Assembly: GCF_047971665.1 (NCBI RefSeq)
Contig: NZ_JBKEAA010000017.1
Location: 1-64,000 of the forward strand
Direction: 5' to 3'
Source of the DNA: Castellaniella sp047971665
GTDB taxonomy: Bacteria; Pseudomonadota; Gammaproteobacteria; Burkholderiales; Burkholderiaceae_B
Length of the DNA: 64,000 nucleotides
Shown: positions 17,609 through 26,639 of the stretch, piece by piece
How the letters are laid out: each line of letters starts with the position of its first letter
Numbering within the stretch: position 1 is the first letter of the stretch
Program-made: the position numbers and the translations under genes
The notes under the pieces: model-generated
What the model was told of the DNA's origin: nothing
What the model saw: the letters and a program-made list of their open reading frames with translations, nothing else
The model's database searches: none

Positions 17609-18549
17609 CAGTGCTTGGCGCCTTCCTTGCGCGATAATTTCAGCAGCATGAATTTCGACAGGGCCAGCACCACGGTCGTGATCAGGAACAGGATCAGGCC
17701 CAGTTCGAGCAGGGCCGATTTCTGCAGGCCCCCGGCCTCGTTGAATTCATTGGCCAGCGCCGAAGCGATGGAATTGGACGGCGAGAAGATCGAAGCCGGC
17801 AGGTTGAAGGCATTGCCGATCACAAAAGTGACCGCCATGGTCTCGCCCAGCGCGCGGCCCAGGCCCAGCATGATCCCGCCGATGACGCCGTGTTTGGTGT
17901 AGGGCAGCATGATCTTCCAGACGACTTCCCAGGTGGTGCTGCCCAGGCCATAGGCGGATTCTTTCAGCAACGAGGGCACCTGTTCGAACACATCGCGCAT
18001 CACCGCCGCGATGAAGGGAATGATCATGATGGACAGGATCAGGCCCGCCGTGAACAGGCCGATGCCCATCGGCGGTCCGCCGAACAGCTGTTCCAGCACC
18101 GGGATCCCTTCGAAAAAATCGACCATGTACGGCTGGACGTATTCCTGGAACAGCGGCACGAACACGAACAGGCCCCACATGCCGTAGATGATGGACGGAA
18201 TCGCGGCCAGCATCTCGATCGCCACGCCCAGCGGACGGCGCAGCCAGACCGGCGCGAGCTCGGTCAGGAACATGGCGATCCCAAAGGACACCGGCACCGC
18301 GATCAACAGCGCAAGAAAGGCGCTGATCACCGTGCCCAGCACCGGCACCAGCGCACCGTAACTGTGCCGCACGGGGTCCCAGTCATTGGTCCACAGGAAC
18401 GGCAGACCATATTCGGTCAGGGAGTCCCGGCTGCCATAGACTAACGACGCCAGGATCCCGGCCAGCAGGATAAAGACGAAAAACGCAAACAGGCGGGTCA
18501 GGTGCCGAAAACCGGCATCCACCAGGAGGCTGCGCTGCGTATTGGCCAT
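17608..18549 (-). CDS. pstC: Phosphate ABC transporter permease C
   Basis: This 313-residue inner-membrane permease has six helices. GTVISAFLALLIAVPVSFGI, ETLAAIPSIIYG-type sequence (here EMLAAIPSIIYGMWG) and GLGRALGETMAVTFVIGN are hallmarks of PstC. It lies second in the pstSCAB operon, 131 nt after pstS. That gap is larger than the others in the operon, consistent with the common pattern of pstS mRNA being in excess, though no terminator-like hairpin with a T-run is evident there. Confidence 0.93.
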   Translation of the reverse strand: MANTQRSLLVDAGFRHLTRLFAFFVFILLAGILASLVYGSRDSLTEYGLPFLWTNDWDPVRHSYGALVPVLGTVISAFLALLIAVPVSFGIAMFLTELAPVWLRRPLGVAIEMLAAIPSIIYGMWGLFVFVPLFQEYVQPYMVDFFEGIPVLEQLFGGPPMGIGLFTAGLILSIMIIPFIAAVMRDVFEQVPSLLKESAYGLGSTTWEVVWKIMLPYTKHGVIGGIMLGLGRALGETMAVTFVIGNAFNLPASIFSPSNSIASALANEFNEAGGLQKSALLELGLILFLITTVVLALSKFMLLKLSRKEGAKH

Positions 18550-18680
18550 GAAGGATTCATCCGTGGCGACAGGGCCCCCGAATCACCGGGGACCCGCATC
18601 GGAATTCAAAGGTTGTTATTTTCCCACAAACGAAGCGGCGCACGACCGCGCGCCACTTCGCCGGAGCGTGACGGTCCGGC

Positions 18681-19727
18681 TTATTTCCAGACCGCCGAAC
18701 CGTCCTCGCCGCGCACCTGCTCGGCCCAGAGTCCGCGGATCTTGGCGGTCACGTCATCAGGCAGCGGCACATAGTCCAGTTCGCGGGCCATGTCACCGCC
18801 TTCGCGCCAGGCCCAGTCGAAGAAGGCCAGGACTTCACGGGCGCGCGCGGGATCGGTCTGCTTGCCATGCACCAGAATGAAGGTCGCCGCCGTGACCGGC
18901 CACGATTCCGCGCCCGGCTCGTTGTTCAGAACCAGACCCATGCCCGGTGCGGAGCTCCAGTCGGCATGCGAGGCCGCCGCGGCAAACGCTTTCTGCGAGG
19001 GCTGCACGAACTGGCCTTCGCGGTTCTGCAGTTGCGCCCAGGCCAGACCGTTCTGGTGCGCATAGGCGTATTCCACGTAGCCGATGGAGTTGGCCAGCTG
19101 GCGCACGTAGGCCGCGACGCCTTCGTTCCCCTTGCCGCCCTGGCCGGTGGGCCACTTGACCGCCTTGCCCTGACCGACCTGTTCCTTCCAGGTGGGGGAC
19201 ACCTGGGACAGGTAGTTGGTCCAGCCGAACGTCGTGCCGGAACCGTCCGAGCGGTGCACCACGACGATACCCTTGGCGGGCAGCGTCAGGTCCTTGTTCA
19301 GCTCGGCGATGGCGGGATCGTTCCATTTCTTGATCTTGCCCAGGAAGATGTCCGCCAGCACGGGACCGGTGAGCTTGAGCTGGCCTTCCTTGATGCCCTT
19401 GACGTTGACGACCGGCACGGTGCCGCCGATGACGGCGGGGAACTGGACCAGGCCGTTCTTTTCCAGGGCATCGGGTTTCATCGGATCGTCCGTGGCGCCG
19501 AAATCGACCGTCTTGGCGATGATCTGCTGCTGACCGCCACCGGAACCGATGGACTGGTAGTTGATGCGATTGCCGGTGGTCTCATGGTATTTGGCGGCCC
19601 ACTTGGCATAGATCGGATAGGGAAAGGAAGCGCCCGCTCCCGTCAGGTCGGCGGCATGCGCCGCGACGCCCGCGGCGGCCATCATCGTCAGGCCGGCGGC
19701 GCATTGCGTCAGAAATCTTTTGAACAT
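18681..19727 (-). CDS. pstS: Periplasmic phosphate-binding protein
   Basis: This 348-residue protein has a Sec signal peptide ending AAHA-ADL near residue 26, followed by TGAGASFPYPIYAKW, the PstS phosphate-site start. Other contacts are IGSGGGQQQI, VDFGATDDPM and VHRSDGSGTTFGW, all visible. It captures phosphate for PstCAB. A Pho box and a -10 element lie 66-99 nt upstream of the start codon, so PhoB control is expected. Confidence 0.95.
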   Translation of the reverse strand: MFKRFLTQCAAGLTMMAAAGVAAHAADLTGAGASFPYPIYAKWAAKYHETTGNRINYQSIGSGGGQQQIIAKTVDFGATDDPMKPDALEKNGLVQFPAVIGGTVPVVNVKGIKEGQLKLTGPVLADIFLGKIKKWNDPAIAELNKDLTLPAKGIVVVHRSDGSGTTFGWTNYLSQVSPTWKEQVGQGKAVKWPTGQGGKGNEGVAAYVRQLANSIGYVEYAYAHQNGLAWAQLQNREGQFVQPSQKAFAAAASHADWSSAPGMGLVLNNEPGAESWPVTAATFILVHGKQTDPARAREVLAFFDWAWREGGDMARELDYVPLPDDVTAKIRGLWAEQVRGEDGSAVWK

Positions 19728-19792
19728 GTCTTGAACCCTATATGGTCTGTAATGATCGGCGGTCGCGGAGGTTCCCGGACCGTCAGGACGAC

Positions 19793-19826
19793 ATGGTAGA
19801 GGGTTGAAGTGACAGTTTCATGACAG
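19793..19826 (-). promoter_or_regulatory. PhoB-dependent promoter of pstSCAB
   Basis: On the minus strand CTGTCAT-GAAA-CTGTCAC (19809-19826) matches the PhoB box CTGTCAT-N4-CTGTCAT at 13 of 14 positions. Ten nt downstream is TACCAT (19793-19798), a -10 element at the spacing seen in Pho promoters that use the box in place of a -35. Transcription should begin near 19786. Confidence 0.85.
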
Positions 19827-19851
19827 TGCGCTCGCGGCTTGCACGCCGCTC

Positions 19852-19905
19852 GGATGAGACAGGCACGAAATAGTCTCTGCGGACTATTTCGTGCCTGCCT
19901 CATCC
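19852..19905. repeat. Long palindrome (24-bp arms) overlapping the ppk stop
   Basis: The left arm 19852-19875 (GGATGAGACAGGCACGAAAT then AGTC) pairs with 19882-19905 with a single mismatch and a 6-nt loop. The TGA stop of ppk is inside the right arm. The 5' flank CTTGCACGCCGCTC (19838-19851) matches that of the 15903 element, so these are copies of one repeat. It separates ppk from the pstS promoter. Confidence 0.8.
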
Positions 19906-21969
19906 CAATCTTGCCATGAGGTGTTGATGGAGGTTGAACGGGACGCGGCGATTGCGCACACGCAAGTAGCGGCCGTCGGGCTGGGCGGCCCAGGCCAGCT
20001 GGTTGTCCCGCCAGGCGAAGGTGAAGGCCTCGTCGATGACCCGGCGGCGCAGGGTCTTGTCCAGCACCGGGAAGGCGATCTCGACACGCCGCAGGAAATT
20101 GCGATCCATCCAATCGGCGGAAGACAGATACAGGGGCTCGGCGCCATCCTGGTAGAAATAGAACACCCGCGAATGTTCCAGGAAACGACCAATGACCGAC
20201 CGCACCCGGATACGGTCGGACAGACCCGGGACGCCGGCCTGCAGCGCGCAGGCCCCGCGCACGATCAGATCGATGCGCACCCCGGCCTGACTGGCCTCGT
20301 ACAGAGCGCGGATCACCGCAGGCTCCAGCAGGGAATTCATCTTGGCGCGAATCCGGGCCCGTTTGCCCGCACGGGCGAATTCGGTTTCGGAACGGATCAG
20401 ATCGAGCACGGTCGAATGCAGGGTGAAGGGCGACTGCAACAGCAGCTTCAACTCACGACGCGCGCCCAGGCCGGTGAGCAGGGAAAACACCTGATCCATG
20501 TCCTCGCACATCTGCTGATTGGCCGTCAGCAGACCGAAGTCGGTGTACAGCCGCACCGTGCGCGGATGGTAGTTGCCGGTCCCCAGGTGGCCGTAGCGGC
20601 GGATACGGCCGTCCTCGCGGCGCAGGACCAGGGCCATTTTCGCGTGAGTCTTGTGCCCCACCACGCCATAGCTGACGTGGGCGCCGACTTCTTCCAGCCG
20701 CGCAGCCCAGTTGATGTTGGTCTGCTCATCGAAGCGCGCCATCAGTTCCACCACGACCGTGACTTCCTTGCCGGCGCGCGCGGCCGACAGCAGCAGACTC
20801 ATCAGCTCGGAGTCCTCGCCGGTGCGGTAGATGGTCTGCTTGATCGCCACGACCTTGGGATCCATCGCCGCGCTGCGCAGAAACATCAGCACCGGCTGGA
20901 AGGACTGGTAGGGATGATGCAGCAGGTGATCGCGCGCCGCGATGGCCGCGAACAGGTCGTCGGGCTGCTCCAGGTCGCGATCGAACGGCGCAGGCACATG
21001 GGGCCGGTAAGGCGGGTACTCCAGGTCGGGACGGTTGACCCGGTTGCACAGTTGCATCAGCCGGGCCAGATTGACCGGGCCATTGACGCGATAGGTGTCG
21101 GCCGCCCCCAGACTGAATTCACGCTGCAGGAACAATTCGAGATCGGGTGGCATGGCGTGCGCGATCTCCAGACGCACCGAAGCCCCGAAATTGCGCTGCG
21201 ACAGCTCGCCCTGGAGCGCCTGACGCAGGTTGGTGATTTCTTCTTCGTCGACGAACAGGTCGCTGTTGCGCGTGACCCGCCATTGATAGCAGCCCTGGAC
21301 ATTCATCCCTGGGAAAAGATCGCCGACAAAAGCACTGATCAGGGTGGTGAGCAGCATGAAACCATCGGGAATGCCCGCAATCTCGGCGGACACCTTGACC
21401 ATGCGCGGCAACGCGCGCGGGGCCTGGACGATGGCGATATGCCCCTCACGACCGAAAGCGTCCTCGCCACTGAGCGCGACGATGAAATTCAGACTCTTGT
21501 TGTAGACGCGCGGAAAGGGATGCGCCGGGTCCAGGCCGATGGGTGTCAACAGCGGCATCACATCACGCCGGAAAAGCCCATAGGCCCATTCCCGCTGCAG
21601 ATCGGTCCAGCCCGTGGAATAGATCAGGCCCACCCCGTGTTCCATCAGCTTGGGCATGACCTCGCCGGTCAGCAGGCGGTTCTGCCGGTCCACCAGCGCA
21701 TGCGCCACGCGCTGCACCCGGTCGAACGCCTCGTCGGGCGTCATGCCGTCCACGCCCTTCATGTCCGGCGTCTGGCGCTGCTGCTCCTTGAGGCTGGCCA
21801 TCCGGATTTCGAAGAACTCGTCCATGTTCGAGCCGACAATGCACAGGTAGCGCAGGCGTTCGAGCACAGGCACATCCGAGCGCTCGGCCATGGAGAGCAC
21901 CCGCTCGTTGAATTTCAGCACTGACAACTCACGGTTCAGAAGAACCGGCATTTCCTCGACGGCCCGCAT
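19900..21969 (-). CDS. ppk: Polyphosphate kinase 1
   Basis: This 689-residue enzyme reversibly polymerises the gamma-phosphate of ATP into polyphosphate. It starts with the typical LLNRELSVLKFNERVL, has VGSNMDEFFEIRMA, and the catalytic domain shows YGVVGHKTHAKMAL with the phospho-accepting His, YGHLGTGNYHPRT, and FFYFYQDGAEPLY-like sequence (here VFYFYQDGAEPLYL). Length fits PPK1. It is divergent from ppx with only 68 nt between starts. The TGA stop lies in a long palindrome. Confidence 0.95.
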   Translation of the reverse strand: MRAVEEMPVLLNRELSVLKFNERVLSMAERSDVPVLERLRYLCIVGSNMDEFFEIRMASLKEQQRQTPDMKGVDGMTPDEAFDRVQRVAHALVDRQNRLLTGEVMPKLMEHGVGLIYSTGWTDLQREWAYGLFRRDVMPLLTPIGLDPAHPFPRVYNKSLNFIVALSGEDAFGREGHIAIVQAPRALPRMVKVSAEIAGIPDGFMLLTTLISAFVGDLFPGMNVQGCYQWRVTRNSDLFVDEEEITNLRQALQGELSQRNFGASVRLEIAHAMPPDLELFLQREFSLGAADTYRVNGPVNLARLMQLCNRVNRPDLEYPPYRPHVPAPFDRDLEQPDDLFAAIAARDHLLHHPYQSFQPVLMFLRSAAMDPKVVAIKQTIYRTGEDSELMSLLLSAARAGKEVTVVVELMARFDEQTNINWAARLEEVGAHVSYGVVGHKTHAKMALVLRREDGRIRRYGHLGTGNYHPRTVRLYTDFGLLTANQQMCEDMDQVFSLLTGLGARRELKLLLQSPFTLHSTVLDLIRSETEFARAGKRARIRAKMNSLLEPAVIRALYEASQAGVRIDLIVRGACALQAGVPGLSDRIRVRSVIGRFLEHSRVFYFYQDGAEPLYLSSADWMDRNFLRRVEIAFPVLDKTLRRRVIDEAFTFAWRDNQLAWAAQPDGRYLRVRNRRVPFNLHQHLMARLG

Positions 21970-21973
21970 GCGC

Positions 21974-22008
21974 GCCTCACAATCCTGTCATGAATCGGCC
22001 ACTATAAT
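21974..22008 (+). promoter_or_regulatory. Candidate PhoB-controlled promoter of ppx
   Basis: GCCTCAC-AATC-CTGTCAT (21974-21991) matches the Pho box with a perfect second half and a weak first half (4 of 7). Eleven nt later is a consensus -10, TATAAT (22003-22008). The geometry is the same as at pstS. The box abuts the divergent ppk start, and a TATAGT on the minus strand overlaps the same AT-rich core, so ppk and ppx could share the site. Confidence 0.5.
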
Positions 22009-22037
22009 CTCACAGTGTGACATTTTCTGGTAACACC

Positions 22038-23528
22038 ATGAACGACCGGCTGGCCTCGATCGACCTGGGATCCAACACATTCCGGCTGTCCATCGGACGT
22101 ATCGTGCGACACGAGGGCGCGGTTCATCTCTTGGCCGAGGACAAGCTGCGCGAGCAGGTCGCCCTGGCCAACGGCCTGGACGAGCACAAGCGCATCGACG
22201 CAGCCACCGTGGATCAGGCACTGGCGGCGTTGCGCCGCTTCGGCGAGCGCCTGCGCGGGTTCTCTCCGACCAACGTCCGCGCGGTGGCCACCAACACCTT
22301 CCGGGTGGCGCGCAATGCCGCCGACATCCTGCCCCAGGCCGAACACGCCCTGGGCTTTCCGATCGAGATCATTTCCGGCCAGGAAGAAGCCCGCCTGATC
22401 TACCTGGGCGTGATCCAGGACCTGCCGCAGTCGGGCCGCCGCCGGCTGGTGGTCGACATCGGTGGCGGTTCGACCGAATTCATCATCGGCGAACGCGATC
22501 AGCCCCTGGAACTGGCTTCCCTGGAACTGGGCTGCACGACCTGGACGCGACGCTTCTTCCCCCAGGGCGGCATCACCGAAGCCCGGATGCAACAGGCCAT
22601 TCTGGCGGCTCGCGGCACGGTCGAAACCATCGCTGGCCGCTACCGCAACCTGGGCTGGAAAGAGGCCTACGGCTCGTCGGGGACCGCCAAGGGTCTGCTG
22701 GCCATTCTGACCGAGAACGGCCTCAGTACCCGCGACATCACGCTCAAAGGCATGGAGCGGCTGCGCGCCGCCCTGGTGGACGCGGGCGAGGTCCGCCTGG
22801 AGGCCTGGGCCGGCCTGAAACCCGAGCGGGTCCCTGTGCTGCCCGGCGGCCTGGCCATCATGATCGCCCTTTTCCAGGAACTGGGCATCGACCGGATGCA
22901 GGCGGGCGACGGCGCCCTGCGCATGGGCGTCCTGCAGGATCTGCTGGGCCGCGATCTGCACCGCGACCAGCGTGACGAGACCGTGCGCCAGATGCGCGGC
23001 CGCTACCGGCTCGACGCGACCCAGGCCGGGTTCGTGCATCGCCTGGCGCTGCAACTCTTCGACCAGCTCGATCTGGCATCCGACCCCGACACCCCCGAGT
23101 TGCGCCGGGCGCTGGCCTGGACGGCCGAACTGCATGAGATCGGTCTGCTGATCGCCCGCAACGACTATCACAAGCACAGCGCCTACATCCTGGAAAACGC
23201 CGACATGCCGGGTTTTTCACGCCATGACCAACAGCTGCTGGCGTTCCTGGCGCTGGGCCATCAGGGCAAACTCGCCAAGGTGCGCATCTACACGCCCAGC
23301 CGGGCCCGCTGGCTGGCCCTGTGCTGCCTGCGTCTGGCCGTCCTGCTGCTGCGCCGACGGGAATCCCTGGATGCCCTGCCCCTGAGCCTGCGGGCGCAGG
23401 CCCAGCACATCACACTGCGTCTCCCGTCGGACTGGCTGGCCGCCCATCCCCTGAGCGGCTTTCAACTGGAAAAAGAAGCCGCCATCTGGCGCAAGGCCGG
23501 CTTTACCATGGAAACCCTCGCAGACTGA
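22038..23528 (+). CDS. ppx: Exopolyphosphatase
   Basis: This 496-residue enzyme of the Ppx/GppA family belongs to the actin/Hsp70-like phosphotransferase fold. Visible are ASIDLGSNTFRLSIGRI (phosphate 1 loop), ISGQEEARLIYLGV and VVDIGGGSTEFIIGE (phosphate 2 loop). A C-terminal helical HD-like domain with LHEIGLLIARNDYHKHSAY follows. It cuts terminal phosphate from polyphosphate, opposing Ppk. The ATG at 22038 (MNDRLASIDLGSN) is chosen because homology begins there. It is divergent from ppk. Confidence 0.9.
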   Translation: MNDRLASIDLGSNTFRLSIGRIVRHEGAVHLLAEDKLREQVALANGLDEHKRIDAATVDQALAALRRFGERLRGFSPTNVRAVATNTFRVARNAADILPQAEHALGFPIEIISGQEEARLIYLGVIQDLPQSGRRRLVVDIGGGSTEFIIGERDQPLELASLELGCTTWTRRFFPQGGITEARMQQAILAARGTVETIAGRYRNLGWKEAYGSSGTAKGLLAILTENGLSTRDITLKGMERLRAALVDAGEVRLEAWAGLKPERVPVLPGGLAIMIALFQELGIDRMQAGDGALRMGVLQDLLGRDLHRDQRDETVRQMRGRYRLDATQAGFVHRLALQLFDQLDLASDPDTPELRRALAWTAELHEIGLLIARNDYHKHSAYILENADMPGFSRHDQQLLAFLALGHQGKLAKVRIYTPSRARWLALCCLRLAVLLLRRRESLDALPLSLRAQAQHITLRLPSDWLAAHPLSGFQLEKEAAIWRKAGFTMETLAD

Positions 23529-23586
23529 ACGCCCCACCGCGGACAGGCATCCGCCATGCCACGCGCGGGGGTGCCGCAGGCGCCTT

Positions 23587-24372
23587 CTATGCGATCCCGA
23601 AATGCCGCCGATAGCGGGCATCCAGCCATTCCAGGTCCAGCAGGATCGGAAAATCGGCCGTATGAAAATCCGGGTCCCAGGCCGGCGCCCCGCAGATCGT
23701 CGCCCCCAGCGCCAGATAGCCCTTGATCAGCGGCGGCACGCGCGCGGGCAGCGTGCTGTCCAGGCGATCCACCGGATAAGGATGCAGCGGCCGGATGCGC
23801 GGCGTATCGGGATGACGCGCCATCAGGGCGAGCGCCCGGCGCCAGACCTCCGAAGCCGTGGCGCCGCCGTCGCGCAGACTGACGCTGGCACAGCCCAGCA
23901 TGTAGCGATAGCCCCCCTGCGTCATGACCTGAGCCAGCCCGGACCACAGCAGCATGATGGCCGACCCGTGCCGGAACCCGGCGTCAATGCAGGAGCGCCC
24001 GACCTCGACCAGGCGCGGGCGCAGCGCCGCCAGCGGCGTCAGATCGAACTCGGATTCCGAGTAGTAGCCACCCGCCTGGCGCGAAGCCTCGGGCGTGAGC
24101 AGCCGGTAGGTGCCCACCACCTGACCGGAGCCGGTATCGCGCACCATGAAATGCACGCACCATGGATCGAAAGGATCCACATCGCGATCGCCCACGGCAT
24201 GCGGGAACACCGCCCCCATGTCCTCCGTGAACACCCGGAACCGCAGGCGTTGCAAGGCCTCCAGATCCGCCTGGTGATGTGCGACGGTCAGCGCCAGTCC
24301 ACCGGCTTGCACCCCGGGCCAGTCTATGCGTTTCATCGTTCCCGCGTACTGGGAGGAAGGCTGAGTGAGCAT
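23587..24372 (-). CDS. OlsB-like ornithine/amino-acid N-acyltransferase (GNAT fold)
   Basis: This 261-residue protein resembles the OlsB/hemolysin-related acyltransferases that make lyso-ornithine lipid from acyl-ACP. Visible signatures are LRFRVFTEDMGA, DPFDPWCVHFMVRD, VVGTYRLL, ESEFDL and LVEVGRSCIDAGFRHGSAIMLLW, followed by the PPLIKGYLALGA and DPDFHTADFPILL region. Ornithine lipids replace phospholipids under phosphate limitation in many bacteria, and here the gene neighbours ppx, ppk and pst, so a phosphate-saving role is plausible by context. An alternative start is the Met at 24336. No olsA is adjacent. Confidence 0.75.
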   Translation of the reverse strand: MLTQPSSQYAGTMKRIDWPGVQAGGLALTVAHHQADLEALQRLRFRVFTEDMGAVFPHAVGDRDVDPFDPWCVHFMVRDTGSGQVVGTYRLLTPEASRQAGGYYSESEFDLTPLAALRPRLVEVGRSCIDAGFRHGSAIMLLWSGLAQVMTQGGYRYMLGCASVSLRDGGATASEVWRRALALMARHPDTPRIRPLHPYPVDRLDSTLPARVPPLIKGYLALGATICGAPAWDPDFHTADFPILLDLEWLDARYRRHFGIA

Positions 24373-24444
24373 GGCAGATCCCCGAAAATCACGACATCGG
24401 GATTATTCTGCCACTCCTCTATGTGAATCATGTGACAACGGCGC

Positions 24445-25785
24445 TCAGGCCAGTTTGACCGCCACGAGCCGTCGCACCCCATCCTCGGCCAGCGCCTCGT
24501 CGTCGGCCTCGACCATGAGGCGCAGCTTGGGTTCGGTACCCGATGCGCGGATCAGAACCCGGCCCCGATCGCCCAGCATCGAGCGCACCTCGTCGGAGAC
24601 CTGCTTCAGAATGGCATGCGTCTGCCAGTCCAGCCCGGGCGCCAACGGGACATTGACCATTTTCTGAGTGTACATGGACAGGTCGGCCACCAGATCCGCC
24701 AGGGACGCATCGGCGTGCCGCATCGCCGCGAGCACCTGCAACGCGGCCACGATGCCATCGCCTGTGGTGTGGCGATCGAGACACAGCAGGTGACCGGAGC
24801 TTTCGCCGCCGTACAGCCAGCCGTGACGGTGCAGGACCTCGAGCACGTACCGGTCGCCGACCTTGGCGCGCTCGAACGGAATGGCAAGCTCGCGCAGACG
24901 GCGCTCGAAACCGAAATTCGTCATCAGCGTGCCGACGACACCCTCGATGGGCTGCGTGCGCGCGCGATCGCGCACGATGGCATAAAGCAGCTCATCCCCA
25001 TTGAACAGGCGGCCGGAAGCATCCACCATTTGCAGGCGGTCGGCGTCGCCGTCCAGGGCGATGCCCAGGTCCGCCCCCTGGGCGGACACGGCCGCAACCA
25101 GGGTCTCGGGATGCGTGGCGCCCACTTTTTCGTTGATGTTGAAGCCATCAGGCTCGCAACCGATCACGGAGACGTCGGCCCCCAGTTCGCGGAACACGTG
25201 GGGCGCGATGTGATAGGCGGCGCCATGGGCGGCATCCACCACGATCTTCAGGCCCTGCAGGTCCAGCTCGCTGGGGAAGGTGCTCTTGCAGAATTCGATG
25301 TAGCGCCCGGCGGCATCGCTGATGCGCCGCGCTCGGCCCAGGCCGGCCGAATCGGCGCAGCCCAGTGGCTCGTCCAGCAAAGCCTCGATCGCGGCTTCGG
25401 TCTCGTCGGGCAGCTTGGCGCCGGCCCCGGAAAAGAACTTGATGCCGTTGTCGTAATGCGGATTGTGGGATGCGCTGATGACGATCCCGGCGGCCAGGCG
25501 CCAGGCCCGCGTCAGGTAGGCCACGGCGGGCGTCGGAATCGGGCCGGCCAGCATCACGTCCACCCCGGCGGCCGAAAGCCCGGCCTCGAGCGCGGATTCG
25601 AGCATGTAGCCGGAGATGCGGGTGTCCTTGCCGATGACCACGGTGGGCCGTCCGGCGGACGATGCGCCACGGGTCAGCACCCGGCCCGCCGCATAGCCCA
25701 GCCGCAGCGCGAACTCGGCGTTGATGCGGTCGCCGCCGACGATGCCGCGCACCCCATCGGTCCCAAAATATTTGCGTGCGCTCAT
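24445..25785 (-). CDS. glmM: Phosphoglucosamine mutase
   Basis: This 446-residue enzyme converts glucosamine-6-phosphate to glucosamine-1-phosphate for UDP-GlcNAc. It begins MSARKYFGTDGVRGIVG, has the phosphoserine motif GIVISASHNPHYDNGIKFF, the Mg loop ALDGDADRLQ, the sugar motif GGESSGH and the C-terminal phosphate site RASGTEPKLRLMVE. AAGGAG lies 9 nt before the ATG. The start overlaps the folP stop as ATGA, the common folP-glmM arrangement. Confidence 0.95.
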   Translation of the reverse strand: MSARKYFGTDGVRGIVGGDRINAEFALRLGYAAGRVLTRGASSAGRPTVVIGKDTRISGYMLESALEAGLSAAGVDVMLAGPIPTPAVAYLTRAWRLAAGIVISASHNPHYDNGIKFFSGAGAKLPDETEAAIEALLDEPLGCADSAGLGRARRISDAAGRYIEFCKSTFPSELDLQGLKIVVDAAHGAAYHIAPHVFRELGADVSVIGCEPDGFNINEKVGATHPETLVAAVSAQGADLGIALDGDADRLQMVDASGRLFNGDELLYAIVRDRARTQPIEGVVGTLMTNFGFERRLRELAIPFERAKVGDRYVLEVLHRHGWLYGGESSGHLLCLDRHTTGDGIVAALQVLAAMRHADASLADLVADLSMYTQKMVNVPLAPGLDWQTHAILKQVSDEVRSMLGDRGRVLIRASGTEPKLRLMVEADDEALAEDGVRRLVAVKLA

Positions 25786-26621
25786 GCACGGACTCCTTGT
25801 TCGACAGCCGACCATACCCGCAAGGCATCCACGGTGTCGGCCACATCATGGACGCGCAGAATATGCGCGCCTCGCATCACGCCGGCCAAGGCCGCCGCCA
25901 CGCTGCCACCCAGGCGCCGGGACGCGGGCCGCCCCGTGACGGCGCCGATCATGGACTTGCGCGACACACCCAGCAGGCCGGGATAATCCTGGCCCACGGC
26001 CTGCGAAAACTGCTGTAGCAAAGTGTAATTGTGCGCCACCGTCTTGCCGAATCCAAATCCGGGATCCAGGACGATGCGGTCGGCCGCGATCCCGGCCTGG
26101 CGCAGGCGCTGCGCCCCTTGCGCCAGGAAGTCGTGGATTTCCGTGACGACATCCCGATAGACCGGGGCATCCTGCATGGTGCGCGGCTCGCCGCGCATGT
26201 GCATCAGGCACAGCGCGCAATCGGCCCGCGCAACGGCCTCGACCGCCCCGGGCGCCGAGAAACCACGGATGTCGTTGATCATGTCGGCGCCCGCCGCCAG
26301 GGCGGTCCGCATCACGGCGGGCTTGCAGGTATCCACCGACAGGGGCACGCCGCAATCGCCCAGGGCCTCGATCACCGGCATGATCCGGCGCAGTTCCTCG
26401 TCGGCGGGAACCGCCTCGGCGCCGGGTCGCGTGGACTCGCCGCCGATATCGAGCAGGTCGGCGCCCTCATCGAGCAGCGAGCGCGCATGCGCAATGGCCT
26501 CATCGGCTCGGAAATGGATGTTGCCGTCGGAAAACGAATCCGGCGTGACGTTGACGATCCCCATCACCAGGGGGCGCTCCAAGGACAAGCGGAAACGCCC
26601 GCACTGAAGATGGTCAGGCAT
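25782..26621 (-). CDS. folP: Dihydropteroate synthase
   Basis: This 279-residue enzyme joins p-aminobenzoate to the pterin pyrophosphate in folate synthesis and is the sulfonamide target. Signatures are VMGIVNVTPDSFSDG, LLDIGGESTRPGAE, LSVDTCKPAVM, INDIRGF and IVLDPGFGFGKT. It lies 18 nt downstream of ftsH and overlaps glmM by 4 nt, so ftsH-folP-glmM likely forms one transcript. Confidence 0.95.
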   Translation of the reverse strand: MPDHLQCGRFRLSLERPLVMGIVNVTPDSFSDGNIHFRADEAIAHARSLLDEGADLLDIGGESTRPGAEAVPADEELRRIMPVIEALGDCGVPLSVDTCKPAVMRTALAAGADMINDIRGFSAPGAVEAVARADCALCLMHMRGEPRTMQDAPVYRDVVTEIHDFLAQGAQRLRQAGIAADRIVLDPGFGFGKTVAHNYTLLQQFSQAVGQDYPGLLGVSRKSMIGAVTGRPASRRLGGSVAAALAGVMRGAHILRVHDVADTVDALRVWSAVEQGVRA

Positions 26622-26639
26622 GGAAAATCAACGGTCGTG

